This document shows positions 44,410 to 56,151 of a DNA stretch of 64,000 nucleotides, in pieces. Both the position numbers and the translations under genes were made by a program. Position 1 is the first letter of the stretch, and each line of letters begins with the position of its first letter. This stretch comes from Antilocapra americana. Its lineage: Eukaryota; Chordata; Mammalia; Artiodactyla; Antilocapridae. The stretch is taken from the NCBI GenBank assembly GCA_007570785.1, contig ML664175.1, forward strand, positions 12,501,441 to 12,565,440. Direction: 5' to 3'. The notes under the pieces were generated by a model. That model did not search any database and had not been told where the DNA came from. It worked only from the letters and a program-made list of their open reading frames with translations.

Positions 44410-44565
44410 CTTAAATGTTCTAAATTTTTTACATGAATTAGTGCTTTTGATCTCAATTAGAACCCAATGAAGTAAGCACTACATTACCCCCATTTTATAG
44501 ATGATGCAACTGAGTCAAAGAGAGGTTAAGTAACTAGTCTAAACACATACCAATAGTGTTCAGGA
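44410..44565 (+). mobile_element. MIR fragment
   Basis: cccccattttatagatgatg, gagaggttaagtaactagtc and upstream acccaatgaagtaagcacta fit the MIR core. Confidence 0.75.
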
Positions 44566-45784
44566 AGTTCACAGCATGAATCCTCCTAAAGAAAAAAAGT
44601 GTCAAATTTACAATTTATGATTCTAAGGGGAACAGAAAGTTGCTTCCTGAGTCTGTAGTGATGAAAACCTGCTATATGACTATGTGGATTTGGGGGAACT
44701 ACAGCTTCTGCTAGAAAATCCTAAAACTCATTTATATTCCCTTGGGAAATCTGCTATATGTACATGAAAACAAAGTATCTAAATGCTAGAGAGGAAACAA
44801 AGAGGATTATACTTGATATTTCTCTTTTAAGAGAAATTGGACAATATTAAAGTACAGAATGTGTATTGTCTATCAATTAGGACTTTAAAAAATTACTCTG
44901 TGTACCTTTTGCTAGCATGCATGCACTCATAAAGCTCTTGGTTCAGTTTCATTATTTAAGAAGGTGCTCAAATCTCAAAATGCTTTTGGTTCTTTGTATA
45001 TCAAACTAAAGATTCTTTTATCAGGTTCATTTGGAAAATGACACTAAATCTTCATTCTTTACCAGTATATACCTGGGTGAAGATGTAAGAAATTAGAGTG
45101 TTAAAATTAATTTTATCTCTCCCAAATAAAATTTTTTTATGTTACCCTTCATATTCTCTGATATGTGTAATCCTTGGGGGAAGAAAAGGGGGACAAAAAC
45201 AGCATTTATTCACAATTCACTTTTCTACATGCATTATGTACTGAAGTTTGTAATGCATTGTTCCCTTCCCTCCCAGACTGATGTCATCATCGGAAGGTCA
45301 TCCAGCACCTGGTTAAAAAACAGGCTGTGGCATCAGAAGTGCCCAGGTTCAAATTCCACCATGTAGTACTTCAAATTTCACACAAATAGTACTTAAAATT
45401 TATACTGTATCTATTTAGTTTTCTCTATCACTATTTTTGCATGAAATCTGACTATGGCCAATAACATGAAAAAATGTCATTATATTTCAAATACAGGAAC
45501 ATCAAATACCAACATCTGAAAATCCCACCCACGAATCAAGATTACTGCCAATTAATTTATTGATCTATGAGCCCTGTCAAATATCTTATCATGATGAAAT
45601 TTCCACTTTGTTAGAAATCTGCCTAATATTGCAAATCCCAGTAGGAGTCTTTCTAATTATACTCTAAACATCAGACACAGTGACTACCTTTTCAGCCATG
45701 ACTCCTATCTGCCCATGAGCTACAGATGAGTTATCTGAAACTTACATGAAACAGAGCCTCTGTATTCTTTATCTGTGTATTTGT

Positions 45785-45935
45785 TTTTTCTAGTGCTAAA
45801 CAGCTTTGGGACTTGGACAAGACTTAGTAATGTTTTTAAGTCTCAGTTTTATTCATGCATTGTTGCAAGGAATAAATTAAATACTATAGGTAAAGCATTT
45901 AGCCTAGGGCCTGATACATAAACACTGGCTATTAT
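45785..45935 (-). mobile_element. MIR fragment, minus strand
   Basis: aagtctcagttttattcatg, gcaaggaataaattaaatac and ctagggcctgatacataaac read as a reversed MIR. A second reversed piece (gtgcccaggttcaaattcca) lies near 45338-45358. Confidence 0.65.
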
Positions 45936-46574
45936 AGCATCAGAGCTAGGTAGGGTCCAGGTGAGGTAAGGCAATTAAGTGTGAAATTTAAGGGGGTGCT
46001 CAAAACACTTAGTAATTAAGATAAATAAAATTTTTATGCAATACTTTGAAAATTGACAATTAACACCAAAAATCAGTGATGAACAAAATATCAAAAATTT
46101 CAACAAGTACAGGATTGGTAGTCTTGATTTTTCTTTTGCCTCGCTTCAATGTGACTTAGCATGGTACTGTATAATATATCATGTATGTGATGTGCATTGT
46201 TATGTAGTAGGTATTGTCATTTCTTTTTTTGTTGTTGAACAGAACTGAAAGTTGTTTCTTAATTTTCCTATCTGTGAGGATCACTGTCTAGTAATTTACT
46301 ACTTGGCAGAGAAGCTGAAACAAGAGTATCAGCTTATGTGCGGTTCCATTTTCTAAACTTTGCTGTCCTGACTGGTTAATACACAGTAAGTAAATAAACA
46401 TGTTTGCTCAGCTATACTAAACTGAACCATTGTGACATGAAGCTTCAGAAAAGCTTAAAGATTATACAGTGTGTGTATATATATATATATATATGTCTAT
46501 TTTCTGAAAATTTCTTTAAGGAAAACTTTTCCAAAGTCAATGTGCAATGGAATTTTCTTAAGTTTTATTTTTTA

Positions 46575-46694
46575 AAAGGTTTATTTTAATTGGAGGATAA
46601 TTACTTTACAATATTATGATGGCTTTTGGCATACATCAACATAAATCAGCCATATATATATGCATGTGTTCCCCCATCCTAAACCCCCCTCCCA
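46575..46694 (-). mobile_element. L1_BT 3' UTR, truncated
   Basis: aattggaggataattacttt, ggcatacatcaacataaatc and ctaaacccccctccca are L1_BT in reverse. It joins BovB directly. Confidence 0.82.
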
Positions 46695-47608
46695 GGAAAG
46701 GAGTACATCAAGGCTGTATATATTGTTACCCTGCTCATTTAACTTATATGCAGAGTACATCATGTGAAATGCCAGGCTGGATGAAGCACAAGCTGGAATT
46801 AAGATTGCCAGGAGAAATACCAATAACCTCAGATACGTAGATGACACCACTCTTATGGCAGAAAGCAAAGAGGAACTGAAGAGCCTCTTGATGAAGGTGA
46901 AATTGAGTGAAAAAGCTGGCTTAAAACTGGACATTCAAAAAACAAAGATCATGGCATCTGGTCCCATCATTTCATGGCAAATAGATGGGGAAACAATGGA
47001 AACAGTGAGAGACTTGATTTTCTTGGGCTCTAACCTCACTGTAGATGGTGACTGCAGCCATAAAATTTAAAGATGTTTATTCCTTGGCAGAAAAGCTCTG
47101 ACCAACCTAGACAGCATGTTAAAAAGCAGAGACATTATTTTGCCAACAAAGGTCCATCTAGTCAAGGCTATGGTTTTGCCAGTAGTCATGTATGGATGTG
47201 AGAGTTGTACCATAAAGAAAACTGAGTGCTGAAGAATTGATGCGTCTGAACTGTGGTGTTGGAGAAGACCCTTGAGAGTCCCTTGAACTGCAAGGAGATC
47301 CAACCAGACCATCCTAAAGGAGATTAGTCCTGAATATTCATTGGAAGGACTGATGCTGAAGCTGAAACTCCAATACTTTGGCCCCCTGATGTGAAGAACT
47401 GACTCATTGGAACAGACCCTAAAGCTGGGAAAGACTGAAGGCAGGTGGAGAAGGAGATGACAGAGGATTAGATGGCTGGATGGCATCATCGACTCAATGG
47501 ACATGAGTTTGAGCAAGCTCTGGGAGTTGGTGATGGACAGGGAGGCCTGGCATGCTGCAGTCCACGGGGTAGCAAAGAGTTGGCCACGGTTGAGCGACTG
47601 AACTGAAT
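46695..47608 (+). mobile_element. BovB LINE 3' portion
   Basis: Starts aaaggagtacatcaaggctg in the RT region; the YADD box is altered (agatacgtagatgacacc reads RYVDDT). It continues through ggtgttggagaagacccttg to tgagcgactgaactgaa. Several stops and frameshifts. Confidence 0.93.
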
Positions 47609-47828
47609 TTATTTATTTATTTACTTATTGGGCTGCATCAGGTCTTAGTTGTGGCTTGTGAGATCTTCACTGCATCATGTTGGATTTTTTGTTATGGTGC
47701 AGGAACTTTCTAGTGTGTCACTCAGGCTCAGTAGTTGTTGTGTGTGGGCTCGGTTGCTTCGTAGCATGTGAGATCTTAGTTCCCTGACCAGGGATTGAAC
47801 CTGTGTCTCCTCTATTGCAGGGTGGATT

Positions 47829-48482
47829 CTTTTTTGTTTGTTTGTTTTCTTTCTTTCTTTTTAATCGAAGGATAAGTACAATATTGTGTTGGTTTCTGCC
47901 ATACATTCAACATGAGTCAGCCACAGGTATACATATGTCCCCTCACTCTTGAGCAACTCTCCCACCTCCCACCCCATCCCACCCCTCTAGGTTATCAGAG
48001 AGCCCCAGTTTGAGTTCCCTGAGTCACAGAGCTAATTCCCACTGGCTAGATGAGTCCTGGGTGTTCATTGGAAGGACTGATGTTGAAGCTGAAACTCCAA
48101 TACTTTGGCCACCTGATGCGAAAAGCTGACTCATTGGAAAAGACCCTGATGCTGGGAAGGACTGTGGGCAGGAGGAGAAAGGGACGACAGAGGATGAGAT
48201 GGCTGGATGGCATCACTGACTCGATGGACATGGGTTTGGGTAAACTCGGGGAATTGGTGATGGACAGGGAAGCTTGGCGTGCTGTGGTCCATGGGGTCGC
48301 AAAGAGTCAGAGACGACTGAGCGACTGAACTGCACCGACTGATCTATTTTACATGTGTTAGTGTATATGTTGCTATGATACTTTCTCCATTTGTGCCACC
48401 CTCTTCTTCCTACTCATCCCTCTCCACCTCACCCCGGGCCCCAGTGTCCATAAATCTATTCTCTATGTTTGTGTCTCCATTG
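47829..48482 (-). mobile_element. L1_BT 3' UTR split by BovB
   Basis: Left part at 47829-48044 (ggataagtacaatattgtgt, ccccatcccacccctctagg, attcccactggctag) and right part at about 48345-48482 (ctattttacatgtgttagtg, gtccataaatctattctcta). Edges agggtggattctt (about 47818) and agggcagattctt (about 48484) look like its diverged target-site duplication within the CHR. Confidence 0.85.
48045..48344 (+). mobile_element. BovB 3' end nested in L1_BT
   Basis: gatgagtcctgggtgttcat through agacgactgagcgactgaac; a 300-bp 5'-truncated copy. Confidence 0.9.
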
Positions 48483-48539
48483 CCAGGGCAGATTCTTAAC
48501 CAATGGACTACCAGGGAAGTCCTTGCAATGGAATTTTTT

Positions 48540-50018
48540 ATAGGACTCGCTTTGCCACTGAAGTGAGTTTGGGATGAATCAGTTTAATTATAGAATTATT
48601 TTAGAGCTTCTGGCCATAAATTCTTAGATAAATTTTCCTTTATTCCATATTTCAGTTTCTAGTGAGTAGAATCATGTTAAAGCTCAGTTGTTTGCTGTTT
48701 CAACACAATCCAGGTTGCCTTTGCCCTTCCGTGTATACCCGCAATTCCCTAAGTTAAGACAAAGATGACATCTCCTAAGTTAACACCTTTAGGAAGAATC
48801 TTCCAATATTTTATGCTTCCATGCTGGTTGTACCCTAATTATAATTACTTTAAAAACCCTTATGAGATGGATAGGTACCAACAAATTCAGAAGCAAAGCA
48901 TAGTATTTGAGAGAATTAGCCAACACATGAAGGGAAGTTATTAGCAATAAAGATAAGTCAATTACAATTTACTCAAAGCATATGAAAAAATCCATTATTT
49001 TTACATATAAAAGAGGAAAATAAGAAATTTCCTTAATTCTAAGGTGTTATTGTTATCAACAAAGAAAGCCACTGAAGGAAAGCCAGCAGGAATAACACAT
49101 ATTTTATTAACTGGTTATTAACAGAATAATGTCCCAAGGTCTGAACCCTATCCTAAGATTTTTCTTATTTAATGAAAGATTTTTAACAAGGAAATGGATA
49201 TGGTGATGATGACATTAGTGGCAGAATTTAGATTGAGTTAGTGCAAAATGATGTATTGTGCTCTCTGTTTCTTTGTGAGTCCAGCAATACATATATGCAG
49301 AGACTATTTTTTCTTATCTTGAAAATGTTCACTTCGCACCAAAAACCCTTCTCCTGACCTATTTCTCACCCTCCCTGCACTTCAAATTTCTTTAAAGATT
49401 GACCCACACCTGCTACTGCATTTTTCTCGCAGCCAGGCTTTTCTTAATCCACATCAGTCCGATAACACAAAAATACCCATGAAGGTCATCAGTGACCTTC
49501 TAGTCCCTAAGTTTTCTTGACTTCTGTGGGACTTGTCACCTTGAACCTCCCCCCAGAGCCTCTGAACCTTTCTCCCCAGTATCTTACAGAGCCTCTGAAC
49601 CTTTCTCCCCAGTATCTTTGACATCATCCCTAATGTCTCTCATTCTTCCTCATTGTTCCCTTTGTGGGAACCTTCTTCCACTTTCTGGTTCCTACATATG
49701 ACCATCGCTTGTGGGTAAATCCTTTGGCATTTTTTATTGGTGAAGAACACTGTGTGACACACCTCACAATGGATCTTGACACTCCACTGAGTTATAAGCC
49801 TTAGTTGAGAATTGCTGACTAGAAGATAAAGTGTTAACCATCCTGCAGGGCTCACCATGTACTTGGCCTGTTTTCCAGCCTTTTTGCAAATACCTGTTTT
49901 GACCTATACAATCCCTTGACCTGTCCCTGGATGACACTGGCCTCAGAGAAGCCCCTTATATTGTATCTTCATGACTGTTTTTGGTGCTGAAGCACATGTA
50001 GGACCAGAACTCAGTTGT
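48540..50018. other. Low-copy DNA, no gene seen; one 33-bp tandem duplication
   Basis: No repeat family recognised, and open frames are short. Confidence 0.4.
49554..49618 (+). repeat. 33-bp tandem duplication
   Basis: The unit starting cagagcctctgaacctttct (49554-49586) is followed at once by an identical copy from 49587 that matches for 32 bases. Confidence 0.95.
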
Positions 50019-50019
50019 G

Positions 50020-50133
50020 AGAATTCCTTGGTGGTCCAGTGTTTAGGACTTCATGCTTCCATTTCAGGGGACATGGGTTCAATCCCTGGTCAGGGAACTC
50101 AGTCCCATGAGTCATAAATCACTTTAAAAAAAT
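50020..50133 (+). mobile_element. CHR-type SINE
   Basis: Head gagaattccttggtggtcca and ggttcaatccctggtcaggg, A-rich end near 50125. Confidence 0.86.
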
Positions 50134-51359
50134 CTCCACAGCATCTAGCAAAATATATTGTACTTGTTATTTGTATTTAATAACTGGTTGGTGAACAGTA
50201 CAATAGTCATCACATTTATAAAATCGCTCTCTTTGATGAAATTATTTCTGGTAGTCTTTGCCAGTATTAAATAATTTGTAATACACAGCTTTTTAATTTA
50301 ATGCAAAAAATCCATTTCCTGTAATGAGTCACAATCAAACAATTCTGGAAAAACATAGTTCTTTGAAATTTATCCTACAGCAATAGTTTGAGCTGGAAAA
50401 AAAAAATAAGATAGGCTTAAATCATAGTGCACTGTGTCTCCTCAGGATTCAAAACATGTCACCTGAACAGGGGGAAAAAAAGGTCAGAAGTGGGAAGTCG
50501 TGTTGCTAATTCAAGGCTACTATGAAACTTTAGGATTCCTACTGAGGAATTCAGAATTTGAAAGAGCTACAATTAATTGTCTTCTTATTAATGAATCTTT
50601 AAAAATTTTGGATTCTACTTATGCTAATTAATATGGTTTTTTAAAAGTCAGAATAAAATGGTGTATATATGTAGCAAGGGCCCTCACTTACCAGGTCCTC
50701 TTCTTCTTGAGAGTGATGGAGTCTTGTGGCAAATACAGCACACAGTTATGCTTCAAAGGCAGCAGAAGTACAGGAGAGAGTTTTCTCTGTTTTATAGATG
50801 CTCTACTCTGAGGAGTTTAAGGATGCTGCCGCTCTCCTAGAAAGTCAGGAATGGGTGTCCTGTAGCTCTGTATCAAGGGGAAGTGGTAGAATAGAGCTGG
50901 GAACAAGACAGAGAGTGAAATAGTAAGGGGAGTGAGATGAGGCAAAGAGGACTTTCATGTGCCCATCTGAGATGTACACCTTACTACAGTAAACCCATGT
51001 GGACAGGCGAGAAACACTTTGAACCTTTCTTGAGACTCTTCATGATGGGCTCTGGGTTTGAATGAGTACTTTTCGATAAGACCTACATGTCTTTCCAGAC
51101 ATAGCAGCGAGTTATGTATGTTTCAAATGTATTTTCAGTGGCAAAAACTTTGTGCGAAACTGTGTGATACTGTTATCACCATGACATAGGATTGAATTCC
51201 ATATGTATTTACTGAGTGCATACCATGTTCCAGGCAGTGAGAATCAAAGGGAGAAAAGGAAAGAATAATCACTAAGCTAAAGGGATGCTCCTAGGTCAGA
51301 TTTCCACACCACAGGTCTCAAGGTCATGCACTCTCCTTATGGCAATGACAGTTTCAAGG
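50134..51359. other. Low-copy DNA, no gene seen
   Basis: Nothing recognised apart from a possible MIR trace (tatttactgagtgcatacca) at about 51207. This is upstream of the CpG-island promoter. Confidence 0.4.
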
Positions 51360-51510
51360 GTGTCTGTTGTTATTTGACTGATGTGTCTTTTGATGTAGGC
51401 TCTATGAGAACAGAAATCTATTTCTCTTTTTCTTCTTCACCATTATGTATTAGGGCTAACTAAGCACAGTTTCCAGCATTTGACAAGCATCCAATAAACA
51501 TTGTTCCCTG
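51360..51510 (+). mobile_element. L2 3' terminal fragment
   Basis: taggctctatgagaacagaa, ttccagcatttgacaagcat and ccaataaacattgttccctg match the L2 3' end. Confidence 0.6.
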
Positions 51511-51514
51511 AATG

Positions 51515-51650
51515 TTATGGATGCATTAACCCTGTAAGGGGGTATTATTCCGTTTTATGCATACGGAAACGGAATATCCAAGACCACACAGAAATCACTG
51601 CTGGAGAGAGGATTCCAGAATAGCCCAGCCTGACTCCACAGCCCAGGGTC
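51515..51650 (+). mobile_element. MIR fragment
   Basis: ttaaccctgtaagggggtat, aagaccacacagaaatcact and cagcctgactccacagccca fit the MIR core and 3' part. Confidence 0.65.
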
Positions 51651-52339
51651 TGTCTATCAAGTCCAGCTCCTTTCCCTGGACTGGAGAGGCTGCGACTGGT
51701 GGGGTAAACGGATAGGAACACCCGTACTGGGTAAATACTAGCGACGCGAAAGAGAGATGAACCCGAGTTGGCGAGGCGGGCATAGGTGGGGGTCCCCAAC
51801 TCTGCTACATCCCTCCCACGGACAGGAAGCAAAATTCTGAGTGGATCGGCTTGTGCTTCCTGCTCAGAATCCACATTGAGAGGAAGGTGGAAAGAGTTAG
51901 GACGCCCTGGGAAGGGGGTGAGGTAGAAAGCAGGAGGAAAGGAGGTGAAGAAGACGGGTGGTGACAGATCTTTCTTGCGTTCGCGTCTGCTGCAATGAGA
52001 CACCATCCCTGGTCCCAGAGGCGAGTGTCAAGGTGATTCCTTAAGATGCCACTTGGCCGCCTCGAGGGTTACTTAGTTCCCCTGCACAGGTGGGGCGTCA
52101 ACGCACAAGCTGTTTCCCAGACAGTGGCCTCATAAAATAACTTCTCCCCCGTGTGGAAGAAAGAGGGTGGGGGGAGATAATAACGCTGTTCGTGGGAAGG
52201 AGGTTTGGTAAAGAAGGGACGTGGGGGCTCTGAAGAGAATTACAGTGCAGCCACCAAGGCTATTATCTTAATCAGGCACCATTTCAACACCTCTGCCTTC
52301 AAGTCAAGCAGCCCTACAACAGGATTTATTTTCCAATAA

Positions 52340-52970
52340 GCGAAATCCCCGCCCGCCGACTCGGAGTCGCTGGGCTGCGAGCTGGGTGGGAAACGGCAGC
52401 CGGAGGAGAGGCTATTTTGGGTGTGGGAACGCGGAGGGAGGAGGGGCTGCGCCGCGGGGCCGGGCGCGGGCGCGGGGAAAGCCTCCAGCTCGGGCTGCCA
52501 CGGCAACCGCGTCCAGGCAACGCGCCCGGAAGCCGCTCGGGCGGCGCGCGGCGGCTCGCGCCCCCCGGGAGCCGCGAACCCGGCCGGGCCGCGCGCCGGG
52601 CCAGGCGGCAGGCGCGCGCTGATTGGACGGCGCTCCCCGCGGCGCGGGCCCGCAGCCGGGCGCCCCGCACAGCCCGCGCCAGCGGCCGCCGCACCCAGCC
52701 GCGCCGGCGAGGACATGGGCAGCCGCGGCGCGCCCGCCCCCCGCGCCGGTGAGTGCGGCGCCCCCGACCCCCGCCCGGCCGCCTCGCGTCGCCCGTGGCG
52801 GGAGCGCCCGGGGCCCGCCGGTGACCTTGGGACGGCCCCCGGAGTGAGGTGGGCCAGGCTTGGGGGAGAGAGAGCTGAGCGTGGCCCGTGTGACCTGCTG
52901 CCGGCGAGAGGGTTAACTGCATGCTGACGCGAAGGGATGAAGTTGGGCGCCGAGCGCGACTGGCATTGCA
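52340..52970 (+). promoter_or_regulatory. CpG-island promoter
   Basis: About 600 bp of very GC-rich sequence in which CpG is undepleted, unlike all other parts of the window. Densest at 52440-52830. It holds GC boxes (ccccgcccg at 52347, gggcgg near 52540), an inverted CCAAT box (ATTGG at 52622-52626, about 90 bases before the ATG) and a forward CCAAT at 52334. No TATA box is seen, as usual for housekeeping or developmental CpG promoters. Direction is inferred from the splice donor downstream. Confidence 0.88.
52715..52748 (+). CDS. Probable first coding exon (start to splice donor)
   Basis: ATG at 52715 has G at -3 and G at +4, a favourable Kozak context. It opens a 34-nt coding stretch, M-G-S-R-G-A-P-A-P-R-A plus one base (phase 1), ending at G/GTGAGT (donor 52749-52754), a near-ideal 5' splice site. 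The exon sits in the CpG-island core. The 5' UTR start is not defined and no second exon is evident before 64000, so intron 1 would exceed 11 kb. I do not recognise the gene from eleven residues. A noncoding first exon of another transcript is the main alternative. Confidence 0.55.
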
Positions 52971-54544
52971 TTGTTGCGGGGGCCGGGGGAGGTTGCATGC
53001 AGGCACACCAGCAGAAGCCCCGAGGGACTGTCTAGGGGAGCTGGGGTGGAGCACACATTGCCAGCGGTCAGTGTTCCCGGTCGGCTGTCCTGCTACTCAG
53101 AGCTGAGTGACCTTCGGTGGATTCATCTCTCTGCCCCCTCCCCACCTTCTCTCATCTTTAAAAGGAGGGGCTCGGGTTCTTTGCAGTTCCGGGGTGCTGC
53201 CATGGTACTGTGAGCTGAGAAGGGTCCCCCAAGTACTGCAGGTGCCGGACATACAAGCCACGTTAATTCCACCAGGAGTTTCCATTAATTTGCTGTCCAA
53301 GTGGTAAGATATGTTATCGTTTCGTGACAGGTTGTGTAGAGAAAGCAGTTGCTTGATTGGAGAGTGGCTTCTCATGATGCCCAGGTAGCTTCTTGGGTGC
53401 TCTAAAGTCGTGAAGAAAATCGGGGTTAAAGCTCCTGAGTTCTTGTTTCCTGTAGTTAATCTAATAGGAAAGTTTGTATTTGAACAGGTAGAATCAAAAC
53501 CCAATAGTGGCAGGCAGCAGCAAATTAAGTGAGTCATTTCTTCAGTATGCACGAGGTTGTGTGTGTGCACGCGCGTGCTTGTGTGGCTGCGCTCACGCCC
53601 TCATCTTAAAGTCTGTATGTCAGTGTTAGAAATTATTTCATAGGAGTAAGCAGAAATAATGCTCGAATGATTTGAATCACAAAAGTGCAGCTCTCTGAGA
53701 AGCAGGGGTGAATGTTTGCTGCATGTTCTTTAAATGAGTTGGGTTTGTGAAGGTAACTACGCTTTTACTGAGAAACCTCCCTAGCATTGGCCCACTGGAG
53801 TATGTGGGGGGGTGGGTGGGTAGTAGTGCTCCTGAGACTCAGTTATATCACCTCTTCTATTCTTGACGTTGACTGGGGCCTGTTTCTATATTCTCAGTTC
53901 ATGAATTTCTCTCTTCCTGGGAGAGGGAAGGGAGGTGATGCCCTGTCTGGCTTTCTGCTCCAAAGCAAATCTTGATATTCCTTCCAGTGTGATTTCATCT
54001 GTATAAAAATGTGTTTTGGGAAGACACATTTTTCAGTATTAATGAATAAGCTTCTGCAACCTTGTTTACCTGGAGGTTTAGAAATCTTAAATGGTTTACA
54101 TATTAGAAATCTGATAGCATTCAGATACCAAATCATTACTGCCCAAGAATCCCGCCACTAAGCCCTAGGAATCCTTTAATGAATCACACCTCATTACCCT
54201 TGGATCCCTTAGTAACAAACTATTCAGCCTCCTGTCCTGTAGGCGGCCAGCCTGTGCGTCTACAGCCTGCCTTTTAGTCTCTTGTTTTCGTACCTCTTGC
54301 AGCCACATGCCTTTGTGGTCATTTTGCTGCAGTTGAGTCCATCTCCTGTCCCTTTCCTCGCTCCAGAGGCTGAGTGAACAACTTTCCTCAGAACATCCCT
54401 CTCTCATCTCACTGGTGCAAGGATTGGGTTTTCTTTTGCTTCCCAGAGCCACCTCCAAACCATTAACCCGTGCCTAACAGTCTTCTCTCTACAGTTCTTG
54501 CCATCTGCTTGTGCTCCATTCCCTCCTTGTTATTGTCTGAGTCA
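52971..54544 (+). other. Putative start of intron 1, no repeats recognised
   Basis: GC content drops after about 52990. No SINE or LINE in 1.5 kb, an unusually repeat-free stretch for this window and consistent with promoter-proximal regulatory sequence. No second exon is evident. Confidence 0.4.
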
Positions 54545-54547
54545 GTG

Positions 54548-54775
54548 CTTGTCCAACCTAGTGGTCTTCAGGATCACCTGGAGCACTTTGAAAAACATGA
54601 CACTTCAGACTCTCCCAAACATACCATATTAGAATCATCATGGTTGGGAGGACCTAAACATTTTAATTTTAAAAACAAACCTTAAAAGAAGAAAGAGTAG
54701 GGGGAGGAGAGACGGGGAGGGAAAAGAAAGCTCCCCAGGTGATTCTGATACACACTGGAGTTTGGGAATCAACTA
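54548..54775 (+). mobile_element. MER5A-type remnant with internal insertion
   Basis: tggtcttcaggatcacctgg and ctccccaggtgattctgata flank about 80 purine-rich bases (54665-54728) that are not MER5A. Confidence 0.6.
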
Positions 54776-55105
54776 CAAATTGGTGCTTGCCAAGGGTACT
54801 TGCCATCTGCCTCTCTGGGGATTGAATCCAGTGCTGCTGCAGCTGTGTGACCTTCAGCATGCCCTAAAGGGAGTTGGTCGGGGAGTAGGGTGGAGAACAG
54901 GAATGAGGCAGTCTGTGCTTTGGGAAAACTGGCAGAACAGGTCTCAGATAGTTAGATATTTTCAGGAACTGATTTTACCCTTGCATCTCCTCATGTCTAG
55001 AAAAGCACTTAATCCCTTCGTGGTGACATCAACTCCTTGTGACTAGCAGAAAACCTTTGCAAAAATAAGTTCTTGTTTGCATAAGCTCCTTCTTTACCAA
55101 GAAGT

Positions 55106-55317
55106 GAGCTGATGTGCCAGTTGCTCAGTTGGATCCAACTCTGTGACCCCATGGACTTTGTAGCCTGCAAAGCTCCTCTGTTCATGGGATTCTTCAGGCA
55201 AGAATACTGGAGTGGGTTGCCATTTCCTTCTCCAGGGGATCTTTCCAACCTAGGGATTGAACCCAGGTCTCCTGCATTGCAGGCAGATCCTTTACTTTCT
55301 GAACCACCAGGGAAGCT
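55106..55317 (-). mobile_element. Bov-tA SINE, minus strand
   Basis: cagttgctcagttggatcca, gggttgccatttccttctcc, gtctcctgcattgcaggcag and gaaccaccagggaagct. Confidence 0.9.
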
Positions 55318-56150
55318 TCACCAAAGTCACCTATATTGACCTTCCCCCACTACCTCTTTGGAATAGTTTCTCAAAGCTGTCTGAGGTGCTGTCTCCTGGG
55401 CTGCAGTCCTCTTTCTGTGCCAAATAAAACTTAACTCGAAACTCTCACATTGTACATTTTTTATAAGTCGACAGAATCATTTCACTTGATGCTACAAAAA
55501 AATGAACAAACAAACATGATTAACTAACTTGGTTCTCTTTTCTACCTTGTCTCTTGCTGGTGATTTTGGTGTTTATGTTGAGGTTCTGTTAACTCACTGA
55601 GTTCCTGAAGGTCATTCATACCAACTCCTGTGGCCTTAGTTTCCACATCAATGGCTCACTTCTTGGACTTGTGTAGTCATGGCAATTTTTTCCACCTTCA
55701 AGATCTGGAACTTGGATGTCAGTTTTCTTGGCTGATTTTTCTCACCTGCTACACCAGACTAACCATCACTGAGAACTCTGGTCCCTTAGTCACATGCTGT
55801 TCCAACCCTTTTATGGCTCTGTTTCTCTATTTGGAGGATATATTTTCCAGCCATTTTGGTTTTGTCTGGAATCCCAAATCCTTTGTCTTCACATGTTGGG
55901 CTTCTCATATTCCAGTTGTCAGTCCAAAATCACCCTCATCATCTGCTTTTTCTTCTCCCAGTCTGCCATGTTATCTGCCAAGTTATCACAGAGACCTTTG
56001 CACTGGTTCCACTGCAGATTTATGCTAGCTCTAATTTCACCTAAGTCTTACTCTTCTGTTAAAAAAGAAATCCATTTTTTATGAAATCCCAGCTGCATTT
56101 CTTTAGAGGTAATGCCAGACTTTTCCATTCCTTAAACATCCAGTTTCCTT
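55318..56150. other. Unassigned DNA, no gene seen
   Basis: Pyrimidine-rich with a 132-codon plus frame (55630-56028) that shows no domain or splice context. It may be an old LINE, but I cannot assign one. Confidence 0.35.
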
Positions 56151-56151
56151 C

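Larger units (their letters stand above)
43761..46542. other. Largely low-copy AT-rich DNA with MIR pieces, no gene seen
   Basis: Only MIR remnants are recognised. A (TA)n tract of about ten units is at 46473-46494. No open frame above 75 codons has support. Confidence 0.4.
46557..48523 (-). mobile_element. CHR SINE hosting a nest of L1_BT and BovB insertions
   Basis: TGCAATGGAATTTT at 46543-46556 and 48524-48537 marks one target site. The host CHR is read in reverse: body at about 47609-47828, head at 48483-48523 (gactaccagggaagtcct), tail toward 46557. All other elements listed between these points are insertions into it or its tail. Confidence 0.8.

Noticed and set aside
52240..52998. A 252-codon minus-strand open frame and several long plus frames across the CpG island
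   Set aside because: Extreme GC content removes stop codons in all frames; the composition is Arg/Pro/Ala/Gly without domains. Only the short ATG-to-donor exon has independent support.
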